Program-made: the position numbers and the translations under genes | The notes under the pieces: model-generated | What the model saw: the letters and a program-made list of their open reading frames with translations, nothing else | Databases searched by the model: none | What the model was told of the DNA's origin: nothing | Shown: in pieces, positions 35,149-44,442 of the stretch | Numbering within the stretch: the first letter of the stretch is position 1 | Layout: each line of letters begins with the position of its first letter | DNA from: MRBY01 sp943371005 | Lineage (GTDB): Bacteria > Cyanobacteriota > Cyanobacteriia > Cyanobacteriales > MRBY01 | DNA length: 64,000 nt | Assembly: GCA_943371005.1 (NCBI GenBank) | Contig: CALRTB020000011.1 | Location: forward strand, 56,295-120,294 | Direction: 5' to 3'

Positions 35149-35613
35149 CTATTCCTCTTTAGAAGCCACAACTTCAGCAGGACGTAATACTTTTTGATTA
35201 TGACAATACCCTTTCTTTAACAAGTTTAGTAATGTTCCTGCTGGCACATCATCTCTTGCTTGGCTTTCTATTACACAGCAAGTATTAATATCAATCGAAT
35301 GATTCAGCTCCATCTCGATAGGTTCAACCCCCTGCTTTGCCAAGGTATTTAGAAGTTTTCGTTGTACAAAACCAACAATACGGGGTAAACGTTGATATAG
35401 TTCGGGGCTAACTTCAGGATTCTTTTCGAGAGAATCTAGTACATTATCAAGAGCATCAATTACTTCCAATAACTCCAACAAAAAAAGAGATTTTTCGGCT
35501 TGTTGATTTTGTTGATTTTGACGTATTTGCTGTCTTAATATCGCTTCGGTTTGTAATGCTGCTTCAAGACGTTTTAGTAATTTATCTCGAATTTCTTCTG
35601 TGATTTTTAGCAT
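35149..35613 (-). CDS. GrpE-like nucleotide exchange factor
   Basis: A 154-aa short GrpE. A helical N-terminal half (KLLKRLEAALQTEAILRQQI and a Gln-rich stretch) leads to LLELLEVIDALDNVLDSLE near 46-64. The beta-sheet wing signature follows (KQGVEPIEMELNHSIDINT near 94-112, then GYCHNQKVLRPAEVVAS). GrpE releases ADP from Hsp70. It is the last gene of the chaperone operon, overlapping the J-like gene by 7 bp. It has lost the usual long N-terminal coiled coil. The canonical housekeeping grpE would lie elsewhere; this looks like a dedicated partner of the Hsp70 at 39065. Confidence 0.85.
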   Translation of the reverse strand: MLKITEEIRDKLLKRLEAALQTEAILRQQIRQNQQNQQAEKSLFLLELLEVIDALDNVLDSLEKNPEVSPELYQRLPRIVGFVQRKLLNTLAKQGVEPIEMELNHSIDINTCCVIESQARDDVPAGTLLNLLKKGYCHNQKVLRPAEVVASKEE

Positions 35614-35990
35614 TGTTTTAATCCATCTGGTTCTCCAATGTCAAAAGAGTCGGCGATTGCCTGTCCTAAACGGATATCTTCTTCAGAAATTTTTTTTCGA
35701 TTCACAATGAATTCCTCTACCAAATCACCCTCTGGCAACATTTCAAAGTGAGGGTCAATTTTTTGTAATTGAGAAAAATCACTTTTCTGAAAACGACTAA
35801 TAGGGTCATGGTGGGGCATCAAAAAATCAGCCACCAGCCTTTCCTCTGGTTTCATCAAGGATTTTTGTGCTTTGGCAATCTCCTGTACTGGATAACGTTT
35901 CTCCTTCATAGCGATTGCCATCGCTTTCGTAATCTCCGCTTTAGAAGAAGCAGAATTCAAACCTAGTATAGTATAGGGATTTATTTCCAT
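35607..35990 (-). CDS. Degenerate J-domain protein
   Basis: A 127-aa protein whose first 60 residues follow the DnaJ J-domain pattern: NPYTILGLNSASSKAEITKA, then helix II AIAMKEKR, then AKAQKSLMKPEERLVADFL for helix III. The His-Pro-Asp loop that triggers Hsp70 ATPase is replaced by YPV. The remaining part (DLVEEFIVNRKKISEEDIR) is helical and not recognised. It lies between the TPR-like gene (6 bp gap) and grpE (7 bp overlap), so it should act with the operon's Hsp70, perhaps as a non-stimulating adaptor. The J-fold call is from the pattern, not a database hit. Confidence 0.7.
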   Translation of the reverse strand: MEINPYTILGLNSASSKAEITKAMAIAMKEKRYPVQEIAKAQKSLMKPEERLVADFLMPHHDPISRFQKSDFSQLQKIDPHFEMLPEGDLVEEFIVNRKKISEEDIRLGQAIADSFDIGEPDGLKQC

Positions 35991-35996
35991 AATTCT

Positions 35997-38468
35997 TTAT
36001 CCTAATAACTTCTCTACCCAACTACGCAACTTGATGACATCATAAGGGGTGAATTGATGCTGATGGTTTTGAAAAATATCCACTAAAATTTTAGCAACCA
36101 TTTGTCTAATATCTTCATGGGAACAACGCAATGTATAATTAACAGCTCCTTCAAGGTCACCCCTTTGAAAATATCGTTGAATTTCATCGGTAATTTCTTG
36201 TTTCTCTATAATATAAATAAGTTCTTTAATAACCGCATTATTGGGATCAAGAGAACGTAACTTTTCAAGCTTAGATTTCGCACTATGAAAAGAAATTCGA
36301 TCTTTTGTAAGATCTTGACGAATATCATCAACAGAAATTTCAACCCAATATCTTTTACTTATTTGAGTTTTTGCTAAATTATACCACTTGTTAATGAATT
36401 CTTTGCGACTCTCTCCTTCCAAATTTTTCGATGTCTGCTCACACAAATTGTCGATTTCATCAGACCATTTCTTGTTGCCATATATTGCAGTTCTTTCAAG
36501 ACTAAATTGAGTAAATGCATCTCGCCAACGTTTATTTTTCAAGTGATAGCATCCTTCAAAATAAACAGCCCAAGTCTTAGCAGATAATTCGTCAGGTGAT
36601 TGTCCTAAGGACTGGATAGTGGAGGCTTTTAAGGATAAAGCTCTTTCATTATCTCCATCAAGAAAAGCTGCGATGCAACGACCTAACTCTGTATAAAATA
36701 TGGGAATTTTGGAATTAGAACTCAAGTCATAAGAAACAACAGGATCACCATTTCGCGTTAAAAATAGCAATATATTCAAGTAATATTTGCTACTCGGTGA
36801 TAACCAAAGACCATAGAAGTTAAATCCTTTTGCTACTGGGAAACTCAATTCCTTAAGAGTATAGAGATCTAAACGTTGCCAATCTCGTATTTTTAAGTAT
36901 GAATCTATATCATTATTCTTGACATTCTCTAAAGCTGTATCCCAAAGTTCCTCTAATTTTTCTTTGATCTTTTGATAATTGATTGATTTTCCCTCGAACC
37001 AGAGCACATTCTTAAGATTTGGATTTTGAGTTAGATTAAAAATTGCCATTGACCAAGTAGCATTAAATTCAAGTAGTAACTTGTAATCTGGTTGCGCTTC
37101 ATTGACCAGACAATAGTAACAAGCAACAGCCCAATTATGCAGTGTTTTAATATTAGCATTCTGCGAAAAATTGGATTGTGCTTTTTGACGTAAATTATGC
37201 CAATCAGGATCGATTGCTTCCCATCCTTCTCTGGCTTGACGGGGAATAATATTCTGAGTTAGATTTTTCTGAATAATATCTGTTTCGGCAAAATTGGTGA
37301 TCGCTTTCTGGCTTAATGTGACTGCCTGTTCTAAATCTCCCTCCTCAACACAGTTTTCGATTTTTTGTAGTTCAATCAAATAAGATATTTGAAGTAATTT
37401 TTCAAGCTTTTTTTTCTGCTCTAAAATATCAAAGGATTGAATGGATTCCCAAGCTAGTTGAGCCAATCTATATTGGTCTTTTTTAATCAAAATTAATCCC
37501 CGAAAATAGCTTGCCCTTTCAGAAGTCAATCCTTGAATTAATTCTTCAGACAACTGATAACGGGTTTGCTTATAGGCACAGATTGCCTGCCGGAGCTGAT
37601 ATTCATCATTCGTAATATATTCCTGAGCATTTGCATAAAATTGAATAGCTTGACTGAAATTTTGTTTTTGCTCATGACGTAAACCCTCTAAAAATGATCT
37701 CTTGGCACGCAATACATTGAGCACTTTATTATAAAATTTTTGGCCATCAATACGGCTAAATCTAGCTAGTGTTGACTTGAGTATTTTATGGGCTTTATGG
37801 AAATTTCCCATACGACAAAATTCTTGAGCGTCATTTATTTTTGTGAGATACCATTCTTCCTGTTTTTGATATTTAAGACAATAATCAAGCTGTTGTTTGA
37901 CCTGTTCGCAATTGTAATCTTGATAGGCTTGACGATAAATTTGAGAAGCATAAATAAAGTATTTTTGTTCTGAAAGGGATTGAGCTTCTAGAACTTTTTG
38001 ATTCCATTGATTTCGTTTTTCAAAATCAGGACGTAATTGCAAGAGGTACTTCTCAGCTGTTGCATCCAGCAACCATAATTGCGCTTGTTCTAGGTGTTGA
38101 ATGATTTTGCTTAATTTTTCAGCTTCCCTGGGATGATCTGAAAGTGTGTTAAGAAGTCCAAGTCCTTGTTTGATGTGATGACTAGCTTTGTAAAAGTTTT
38201 TATTCCAAAGTCTTAAATCTCTACTTAAATTACTCAAGTCAATGTTTAAGAACCAGTCTCTAAATAGTCGCTCCCAAAAATTTGGCTGCTCATTCCAGAG
38301 TTCAATCGCTTTTTGGGCATCATTAATTGCTGATTGCAGCTTCCGATTAGCTGCAAAAACCTGGGCTTGCCTCACTAATATTTCCGTCTGTCGGGCTTTA
38401 TCTCTAATGTCAAAAATGCCAACAGAAAATATAATTTTTGTGATGGTATTGATTATTGTTTTAATCAT
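35997..38468 (-). CDS. Large TPR-like helical repeat protein, 823 aa
   Basis: Almost entirely helical. The N-terminus (IIFSVGIFDIRDKARQTEIL) is mildly hydrophobic and may bind the membrane. TPR-like units follow (for example AINDAQKAIELWNEQPNFWE, AIQFYANAQEYITNDEYQLR and LEQAVTLSQKAITNFAE). A middle domain around residues 430-640 has Trp/Tyr-rich segments (LWLSPSSKYYLNILLFLTRN). No catalytic motif is seen. It belongs to the chaperone operon: 3 bp from the LysM gene, 6 bp from the J-like gene. A scaffold that brings substrates to the Hsp70 is a reasonable guess only. Codon use is A+T-rich. Confidence 0.7.
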   Translation of the reverse strand: MIKTIINTITKIIFSVGIFDIRDKARQTEILVRQAQVFAANRKLQSAINDAQKAIELWNEQPNFWERLFRDWFLNIDLSNLSRDLRLWNKNFYKASHHIKQGLGLLNTLSDHPREAEKLSKIIQHLEQAQLWLLDATAEKYLLQLRPDFEKRNQWNQKVLEAQSLSEQKYFIYASQIYRQAYQDYNCEQVKQQLDYCLKYQKQEEWYLTKINDAQEFCRMGNFHKAHKILKSTLARFSRIDGQKFYNKVLNVLRAKRSFLEGLRHEQKQNFSQAIQFYANAQEYITNDEYQLRQAICAYKQTRYQLSEELIQGLTSERASYFRGLILIKKDQYRLAQLAWESIQSFDILEQKKKLEKLLQISYLIELQKIENCVEEGDLEQAVTLSQKAITNFAETDIIQKNLTQNIIPRQAREGWEAIDPDWHNLRQKAQSNFSQNANIKTLHNWAVACYYCLVNEAQPDYKLLLEFNATWSMAIFNLTQNPNLKNVLWFEGKSINYQKIKEKLEELWDTALENVKNNDIDSYLKIRDWQRLDLYTLKELSFPVAKGFNFYGLWLSPSSKYYLNILLFLTRNGDPVVSYDLSSNSKIPIFYTELGRCIAAFLDGDNERALSLKASTIQSLGQSPDELSAKTWAVYFEGCYHLKNKRWRDAFTQFSLERTAIYGNKKWSDEIDNLCEQTSKNLEGESRKEFINKWYNLAKTQISKRYWVEISVDDIRQDLTKDRISFHSAKSKLEKLRSLDPNNAVIKELIYIIEKQEITDEIQRYFQRGDLEGAVNYTLRCSHEDIRQMVAKILVDIFQNHQHQFTPYDVIKLRSWVEKLLG

Positions 38469-38471
38469 TAT

Positions 38472-38711
38472 TTATCTTGTTTTACATTGGGTAGGAATAC
38501 TTAAAATTTCGCCAGTATTTAGAAGATAGTCCTGTCGGCCAATAAGAAATTCATTATTCATTACAAATTTTTTCCACTGATCAGAATTACCACAAAAAGA
38601 TCTAGCTAACTGAGAGAGATTGTCTCCGGGCTGTACCTGATAAGTTTGAGGTTTAGGAGGTTGTGTTTGCCCTATCGTAGATGATTGGATAATAGCAGGT
38701 GTTGTCACCAT
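38472..38711 (-). CDS. Small LysM-domain protein, 79 aa
   Basis: Residues 22-75 form one LysM module: TYQVQPGDNLSQLARSFCGN, then a helix with KKFVMNNEFL and the closing LLNTGEILSIPTQ. LysM binds peptidoglycan-type glycans or acts as a protein contact. The preceding 20 residues are Gln/Thr/Pro-rich, and no signal peptide is evident, which is odd for a cell-wall binder and suggests an intracellular or adaptor role. It is the third gene of the leftward chaperone operon, 3 bp before the TPR-like gene. Confidence 0.75.
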   Translation of the reverse strand: MVTTPAIIQSSTIGQTQPPKPQTYQVQPGDNLSQLARSFCGNSDQWKKFVMNNEFLIGRQDYLLNTGEILSIPTQCKTR

Positions 38712-38723
38712 AGTAGTGCTTTT

Positions 38724-39029
38724 CTATATGTCTGGAGTGATCGCTGATTCCGATGTTTCAAGGAATGCAAAATTTTGTGCTCCACCGAAAGACCAATAGA
38801 TAAACCAAATCCCACTTAAAAAGCCAAAAAAAACACAGAGAAGAATAACTAAAAAGAGATTAGGTTTAGAGAACTTAGAAGCCACTATGATGGTTGATTC
38901 TTCTACTATCGGTAAATTTTTCAAGGTACGAATTAATGTGATATCGGCATCACAATTGGGACAGGTATTGCCTTGAATATCTTGATAACTACAAACGGGA
39001 CAGTTGATGATTTCTAATGAATTCCCCAT
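38724..39029 (-). CDS. Zinc-ribbon membrane protein, 101 aa
   Basis: The N-terminal zinc ribbon has CPVC at residues 10-13 and CPNC at 23-26. After a short linker, one strongly hydrophobic segment of about 25 residues (LFLVILLCVFFGFLSGIWFIY) anchors the protein, and a short tail follows. The ribbon is probably cytosolic. It follows the Hsp70 gene by 35 bp and precedes the LysM gene by 12 bp, so it may tether the chaperone group to a membrane. No named family is recognised. Confidence 0.7.
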   Translation of the reverse strand: MGNSLEIINCPVCSYQDIQGNTCPNCDADITLIRTLKNLPIVEESTIIVASKFSKPNLFLVILLCVFFGFLSGIWFIYWSFGGAQNFAFLETSESAITPDI

Positions 39030-39064
39030 AGTGATCGCCTTAGTAAAAGGTATAAAAACAACAG

Positions 39065-41282
39065 TTAGCGAGACAATCCAGTACTGATTTTCATGTCAGG
39101 AATACTGATCCCTGCATATTTTTGTATCTTGCTAAATAATGAATCAGAAAGTCTTTCAATAGCGATGTTATCTTCCCGTTTGAAAGCACTAATAATGGCA
39201 TCTAATTCGGAGAACATTACCTGTGCTTCACTCGGATTCACCTGTGATGCGCGACGGATTCCCATAATAACAAACTGAACAAATTTTGCCCGGGGTGGTA
39301 GATTGTCAAATTCCTTTGCTACCCGTTCACAGGTTGCTTGCATCTGACCGATATTATTTTGGGCGATTGCTATTTCCAACTCTTCTTTTAACGTTTGGAT
39401 ACGCTGTTGTTGCGAATCGGGCAAGAAGTCTTCACATAAGTTAAGTAATAGTTCACATTCCTTCTGGTCAGCCTCCGCATCCAAGCGCTCTTTTGACATC
39501 ATTACTGTTAATTCATCAAGCTGCTGACGGGCTGTATCTCGCATGTCAGGTCGCTCTTCTCCTGTATTGCTATCTACAATGTAGTTGGCAGATTTTACCA
39601 CCGCAGAAATTTTGTCCGTAGCCGTAGCGACACCTAATTCAGTTAAGCCTAACTCATTTAATTCTTCGATTAGTTGCTCCGTCTGAGAAAGGATTTTTTC
39701 ATCAGATCTTCCCCGAGAGAAAGAACAGGAAACACTGACGCTTGGATCATTTCTGAGGTGAGCATGAATTTTCAAAGCATTTTCCTTGTCGTCTAAGTCT
39801 AAATAAACTTGAATTTCTGTTCCTTTACTATATTCTTGATCTAAAGCTAGCCACATATCACCAATCCGCTCATCATGGATTGTCGCATCGAGATCTTGAC
39901 TAACATCGTCGGGACTAAAAAATTCAAAATGAATTAATCTTTGGTTATCGGCAACCAGTTTAAAAGTATGAGAACATTGCACGGGCAAAATATCTCCCCG
40001 ACGGATAATGCGATAACGGGGATCGTCTTGGAGCTTAATGCAATAATCCCGAGAAACACTGCCCACTTTATCTGTTAAACCAGCCGCCACAATAGCCGCA
40101 CCTTCGGCGATCGCATACATTGGACGGGGATGAAAAACGACCTTATCTTGACCAAAAGCTTCCTGCATCCGACGACGCACATAGGGAATTTGAGACGAGC
40201 CACCTACTAACAAAACAACATCGATCAAATCAGGAGTATATTCTGATAATTGCAGCGCTTCATGGCAAATTTTGATACTCCGAGAAACCAAAGGTTCAAT
40301 CATCCTTTCAAAGATTTCTTGTGTAATTTCCACTTCAATAGGAATTGCCATGCCAAATTCATCCTTCAAAGGAGTCGGCGGATCAATTCTGACCACTGGT
40401 TTCTGACTTAGTTCGATTTTTGCCCGTTCTGTTGCCAGTTTTAAATCAGCTAATAAGCGAACTTTTTCATAATGGGGCATCGCATCGATTAAAGTATTAA
40501 TATCATTGAGTCCTTCCTGCTTGGCGACTTGATCTTTAACGAATTGAATGAGCTGTAGATCAACATCGTCACCCCCCAACCAGAGATCCCCTGCTTTGCC
40601 TTGCTCGATAAACTGTGACCCAGAAGCGACAATCAATGAGGCATCAAATGTACCACCGCCAAAATCATAAACGAGAATTGTTTGTACATCGTCATTGTCT
40701 GGGGAAAAGCCATAAGAAATAGCAGCAGCGGTGGGTTCTGATAATAACTCAAGGGGGGTTAATCCCGCTTTCAATGCAGCAACCCTAGTGGCATTTTTTT
40801 GCTTATCGTTAAAGTAGGCAGGAATGGTAATAACCGCTTGGTTAATGGACTCATCATGCTTGCCAATGTGTTGGCGATAGGCAGTAGCATTCTGAATAAT
40901 TTTCTTGAGAATTTCTGCCGAAATATCTTCTGGACTATATTCTTTGTGACCAAGCCAGACCGATAAACTGTTGTCTGTACCAGCACTATCTGGGGTTACT
41001 TTATAAGCACATTTCTTAAGATGATCTTGTACTTTGGGATCGTTAAATCCCCGTCCCATTAAGCGCTTAACAGAATTGATCGTTTTTTCCGGTGCAAGGC
41101 GCATGTGATTATATGCAGTCGCACCTACAACCATGCTCCCTTCTATTTCTGCAACGATAGATTTAGTTAGTGTGTTTTCGGGGGGGGGAGTTGTCTGGCG
41201 AGGTAATAATCTCAACCGTTGTTTCGCTGAATGCACCCACCGAGTTAGTTGTTCCTAGATCAATGCCAATTGCTTTAGCCAT
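39065..41282 (-). CDS. Hsp70-family chaperone (DnaK-like), frameshifted at a C9 tract
   Basis: The gene starts at ATG 41282 with MAKAIGIDLGTTNSVGAF, the ATP-phosphate-binding start of Hsp70. At the run of nine C on the coding strand (G9 at 41180-41188) the frame shifts and the first part ends at a stop 39 codons in. With eight C the frames join as DNSPPENTLTKSIV. The rest (from about 41170) holds the ATPase (VYDFGGGTFDASLI, LLVGGSSQIPYVRRRM) and a divergent C-terminus of about 330 aa. An internal start at 41236 would lack the first strand of the ATPase. It is a true mutation, phase switch, programmed slip or sequencing error. First gene of the chaperone operon. Confidence 0.8.
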
Positions 41283-41482
41283 ATATCAAAATCAGTCTCA
41301 ACCCAAATATTAATAACGTTGTTCTACAAAAATTACAATGATTTGTCAATAGAGCATGCTTTTTCTATAAAAAACCATAAAATTCAAAAAACTTACTCGA
41401 AATACCTTAACCCCTCCAGATAATTATAGGTATTGTGGGAATGGAGTAGGTTTCTAGCATAAATAATAAGCTATTTAATTCT

Positions 41483-42845
41483 TGAGGGGTTCAATGCCCT
41501 GAAATTCAACACACTATTTATGTCATGGGTTCTAACAAAAAATGTACATCTGTTAGGATATGTTTATGCTAAATTTGACCTATAGCTACCGCATTTATCC
41601 AAGACTTGACCAAGAAGCTCGAATGCTTGACTGGTTAGAGCAATGCCGTCGCGTGTACAACTATGCTTTGGTGGAGCGCAAGGACTGGGTAAATTCTCGT
41701 AAATGTCTGGTCAATGCTTGCAGCACCAAGCGGGAATACATTGTTCCTGTCGGTACCTCCTACCCCGACTACTGTAAGCAGCAAACGGCCCTGACCAAGG
41801 TAAAGAGAAATATTCCAGAACTTAAAGCAGTTCATTCTCAAGTCCTGCAAGATGCCCTGAAGCGACTGGATAAGTCGTTCAAGTTTATGCAAAAAAGGGG
41901 ATTTGGTTTCCCTCGATTCAAGAAGTTTGGTCAGTACCGCTCGTTTGTATTTCCGCAGTTCAAATCGAACCCAGTCAACGGATTTGAAATAAAGCTGCCG
42001 AAAATTGGAGCCATGCCCCTCAATCTGCATCGACCGATTCCAGAAGGATTTGAGGTTAAGCAGGTGCGGGTCGTGTTCAAAGCATCAGGTTGGTATGCTC
42101 AACTGATTCTGCAAGCCAATGTTTCCGTTCCTGATGTCATACCCCATGGCGAACCCATTGGCATTGACCTGGGACTGGAGAAGTTCTTGGCTATATCGAC
42201 GGGTGAGTTGGTAGAACGCCCTTGCTTTTTCGTGGATTTGCAAAGCAAGCTTCGATGGCTGCAACGCAAATTGAGAAACAAGAAAAAGGGTTCTGTGAAT
42301 TACCGCAAGATTCAAGCCAAGATTCGTAAGCTGCATGAGCACATCTATAATGTTCGTCGTGAGTTCCACTTCTTGACGGCTCACAAACTTTGCGATAGTG
42401 CTGGAATGATTTTTGCTGAGGACTTAAACCTTAAGGCAAGCAGTCGCGGAATGTTAGCAAAGCATTGTTTGGATGCTGCTTGGGGGAGTTTCTTGGAAAT
42501 TCTCAAGTGGGTTGCTTGGAAGCGTGGAGTCTACTTTGCTAAGGTTGACCCCAATGGAACGAGCCAAACTTGCCCTCAATGTGGAGCGCATACCGGGAAG
42601 AAAAAACTCAGTGAACGGGTGCATCATTGTAGTGAATGTGGATATACAACTGACCGAGATGTGGCTGCCGCTCAAGTGGTAGAACAACGAGGTCTTGCTA
42701 GCAATGAGCAATGTCGAAGTGTAGCCGATGGACAGTCGGTGATACTGCCTGTTGAGGAAGGTTGTACGGAAACCCCGATGAAGCAGGAAAAACCAACCGT
42801 AAGGAAAGGTAGCTCGCGTTTTACCCGCTAGGGTTAGCGTCGGCA
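41483..42845 (+). mobile_element. IS605/IS607-type tnpB-only element (ends approximate)
   Basis: A single tnpB gene without tnpA, as in many non-autonomous IS605-group elements. A small hairpin AGGG/CCCT at 41485-41500 lies upstream. Downstream, CGCTA/TAGCG (42826-42839) forms a hairpin straddling the TnpB stop, as expected near the right end and guide RNA scaffold of such elements. Terminal cleavage sites were not determined, so the coordinates are approximate. Confidence 0.55.
41560..42831 (+). CDS. tnpB: TnpB RNA-guided nuclease, IS605 type
   Basis: A complete 423-aa TnpB, ancestor-type of Cas12. The helix-turn-helix-like N-terminus is followed by a RuvC core with D203 in GIDLGLEKF, E287 in FAEDLNLK and D367 in TDRDVAAA. 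A zinc finger has C338/C341 and C357/C360 (CPQCG and CSECG). All catalytic residues are present, so it may be active with a guide RNA transcribed from its 3' end. The first ATG is used; a second Met two codons on is equally good. It stands just upstream of the frameshifted Hsp70, divergent. The C-terminal tail is Lys/Arg-rich. Confidence 0.93.
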   Translation: MFMLNLTYSYRIYPRLDQEARMLDWLEQCRRVYNYALVERKDWVNSRKCLVNACSTKREYIVPVGTSYPDYCKQQTALTKVKRNIPELKAVHSQVLQDALKRLDKSFKFMQKRGFGFPRFKKFGQYRSFVFPQFKSNPVNGFEIKLPKIGAMPLNLHRPIPEGFEVKQVRVVFKASGWYAQLILQANVSVPDVIPHGEPIGIDLGLEKFLAISTGELVERPCFFVDLQSKLRWLQRKLRNKKKGSVNYRKIQAKIRKLHEHIYNVRREFHFLTAHKLCDSAGMIFAEDLNLKASSRGMLAKHCLDAAWGSFLEILKWVAWKRGVYFAKVDPNGTSQTCPQCGAHTGKKKLSERVHHCSECGYTTDRDVAAAQVVEQRGLASNEQCRSVADGQSVILPVEEGCTETPMKQEKPTVRKGSSRFTR

Positions 42846-42943
42846 GATGTCACATACTCTATTGTAATGCCCGCTGTAATGGCGCTATGGGTGAACAATC
42901 TGGGTCTTAGATTGTCCATAAGGGTAAGGAAGCATTGATGGGT

Positions 42944-44377
42944 TTAGAGAATTTTTTGGAGCAAACGGTAAATCAGGGTAAACAGGGCGATCGCCGCCAC
43001 CAAGCCCGCTCCAACCAAAACGGCGATAATTGCGAGGGTGGTGAATTCCACGGTTTGCACTAGGAAAAAAGCCGCACCCAGGGTAATCGCGCCGAGGATC
43101 ACCATTTCTTTCAGTTCGAGGACTCTCAGGGCGATCGCTAAAATGATTAACCCCATGGCCGCCCCCCAAACGCCCATGCCCACATTACCCGCCAGGAAAG
43201 TCCCCACAAGGGGCATCAATAATACTCCCTGAAAGCCCGTAAACCCAGCCCCAATTAGGAGCGGCACCACAGAACCAGTCGGTGCTTTCGTCGGTGGTGG
43301 TGTTTTTTTGGGTGGCGCAAGCGGTGCCTGTTTTTGTTGTTTAGGGGGTTTCGCTGGGGCTGGCGACTGAACCCGTGTCGCGGAGGCAGTGGGCTGTGCA
43401 GGAGCTTGTTGCTGGGCAGGCAACTCCAAAAGTTTGAGGGCCACCTGGGCAGATTTTGGGCGATCGCCTGGGGTGGGTTCCAACATCAAATCCAAGAGTG
43501 CACCAAATCGGGGTTCAATGTTTTGGATGAATTTGCGCCACTGCCATTTATTTTGATACCCATCAAATAGCGTTTCCGGCTTTTCCCCCGTGAGCAACAC
43601 AATGCAAGTGACCGCCAACGCATAGAGATCCGTGGCCGGATAAACCTGCGCCCCTCGCATCTGTTCCGGTGGTGCATAGCCCGGTGAATAAATCCCCGTC
43701 GAACGTTGGGATGCACTGGCCACCCCCGCCCCCGCTGTGACCTCTTTTACTGCCCCAAAGTCCAAAAGATAAAGTTCACCGTCCACATGGCGCATAATAT
43801 TTGACGGTTTAATATCCCGGTGGATTGTCCCCTGGTCATGGACAAAGGCCAAGACCCTTAACATCGACACGAAAATTTCTTTGACTTCTCTCTCCGGCAA
43901 CTTGCCCCGCTCCGCTAATTCCTGCTCTAGATCTTTCCCCTCGATGTACTCTTGCACCAGATAGAAATATTGCGCCGTTCCCTGGCCCTGGGGTTGCGGC
44001 ACAATTAACGGAAAAAACGCAAACAAATCTGGGATTTGGGGGTGGCGGTTGCCGATTCGTTCTAAAACATGGGCTTCCCGTTCAAACAATTCCTGGGCCA
44101 TGGCCAACTGCTGATCGTCTAAATTTCCCATCGGCTGGAACTGCTTCACCACGCACAAGCGCATGGTCGGCGTATAGCGATCGCGCGCCAAAAAAGCCGT
44201 CCCAAAGCCCCCTTGGCCAAGCAGTTTTTGCGGGAGATAGCGGCCACCCAAAATTAAATGCATCCCGCAACTGGTGCAATATTTCTGCTGGGCCGTTTTT
44301 AGGTGGGTTGGATCATCGAGATCACTAAAACGATTTTGGGGATGGTGACATCCGGGACGGGTGCAGAGGATCTCCAT
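42944..44377 (-). CDS. Serine/threonine protein kinase with C-terminal membrane segments
   Basis: A 477-aa Hanks-type kinase. The N-terminus has Cys pairs (CTRPGCHHPQ and YCTSCG), a likely zinc-ribbon. The kinase has GQGGFGTAF as glycine loop near 54-62, VVKQF with the ATP Lys, HRDIKPSN for the catalytic loop near 189-196, DFGAVKEVTAG for the Mg loop, and APPEQMRG as substrate-binding APE. A Pro/Ala/Lys-rich linker then leads to several membrane segments (about 370-475). This form (double-zinc-ribbon kinase) is common in cyanobacteria; the substrate is unknown. Confidence 0.88.
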   Translation of the reverse strand: MEILCTRPGCHHPQNRFSDLDDPTHLKTAQQKYCTSCGMHLILGGRYLPQKLLGQGGFGTAFLARDRYTPTMRLCVVKQFQPMGNLDDQQLAMAQELFEREAHVLERIGNRHPQIPDLFAFFPLIVPQPQGQGTAQYFYLVQEYIEGKDLEQELAERGKLPEREVKEIFVSMLRVLAFVHDQGTIHRDIKPSNIMRHVDGELYLLDFGAVKEVTAGAGVASASQRSTGIYSPGYAPPEQMRGAQVYPATDLYALAVTCIVLLTGEKPETLFDGYQNKWQWRKFIQNIEPRFGALLDLMLEPTPGDRPKSAQVALKLLELPAQQQAPAQPTASATRVQSPAPAKPPKQQKQAPLAPPKKTPPPTKAPTGSVVPLLIGAGFTGFQGVLLMPLVGTFLAGNVGMGVWGAAMGLIILAIALRVLELKEMVILGAITLGAAFFLVQTVEFTTLAIIAVLVGAGLVAAIALFTLIYRLLQKIL

Positions 44378-44442
44378 GCCAAGGTTTAAAAATGAGGTGA
44401 AAAAAGAGCATCAATTTGCCCCCCATCCTAACAGAGAACCTT

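Noticed and set aside
41480..41500. GGTTCAAT-like T-loop as a tRNA end before tnpB
   Set aside because: No acceptor stem, anticodon loop or CCA; it is better read as the AGGG/CCCT hairpin of the element end.
41635..42030. A 131-codon leftward frame opposite tnpB
   Set aside because: Antisense shadow; the rightward frame has the RuvC acids and zinc finger.
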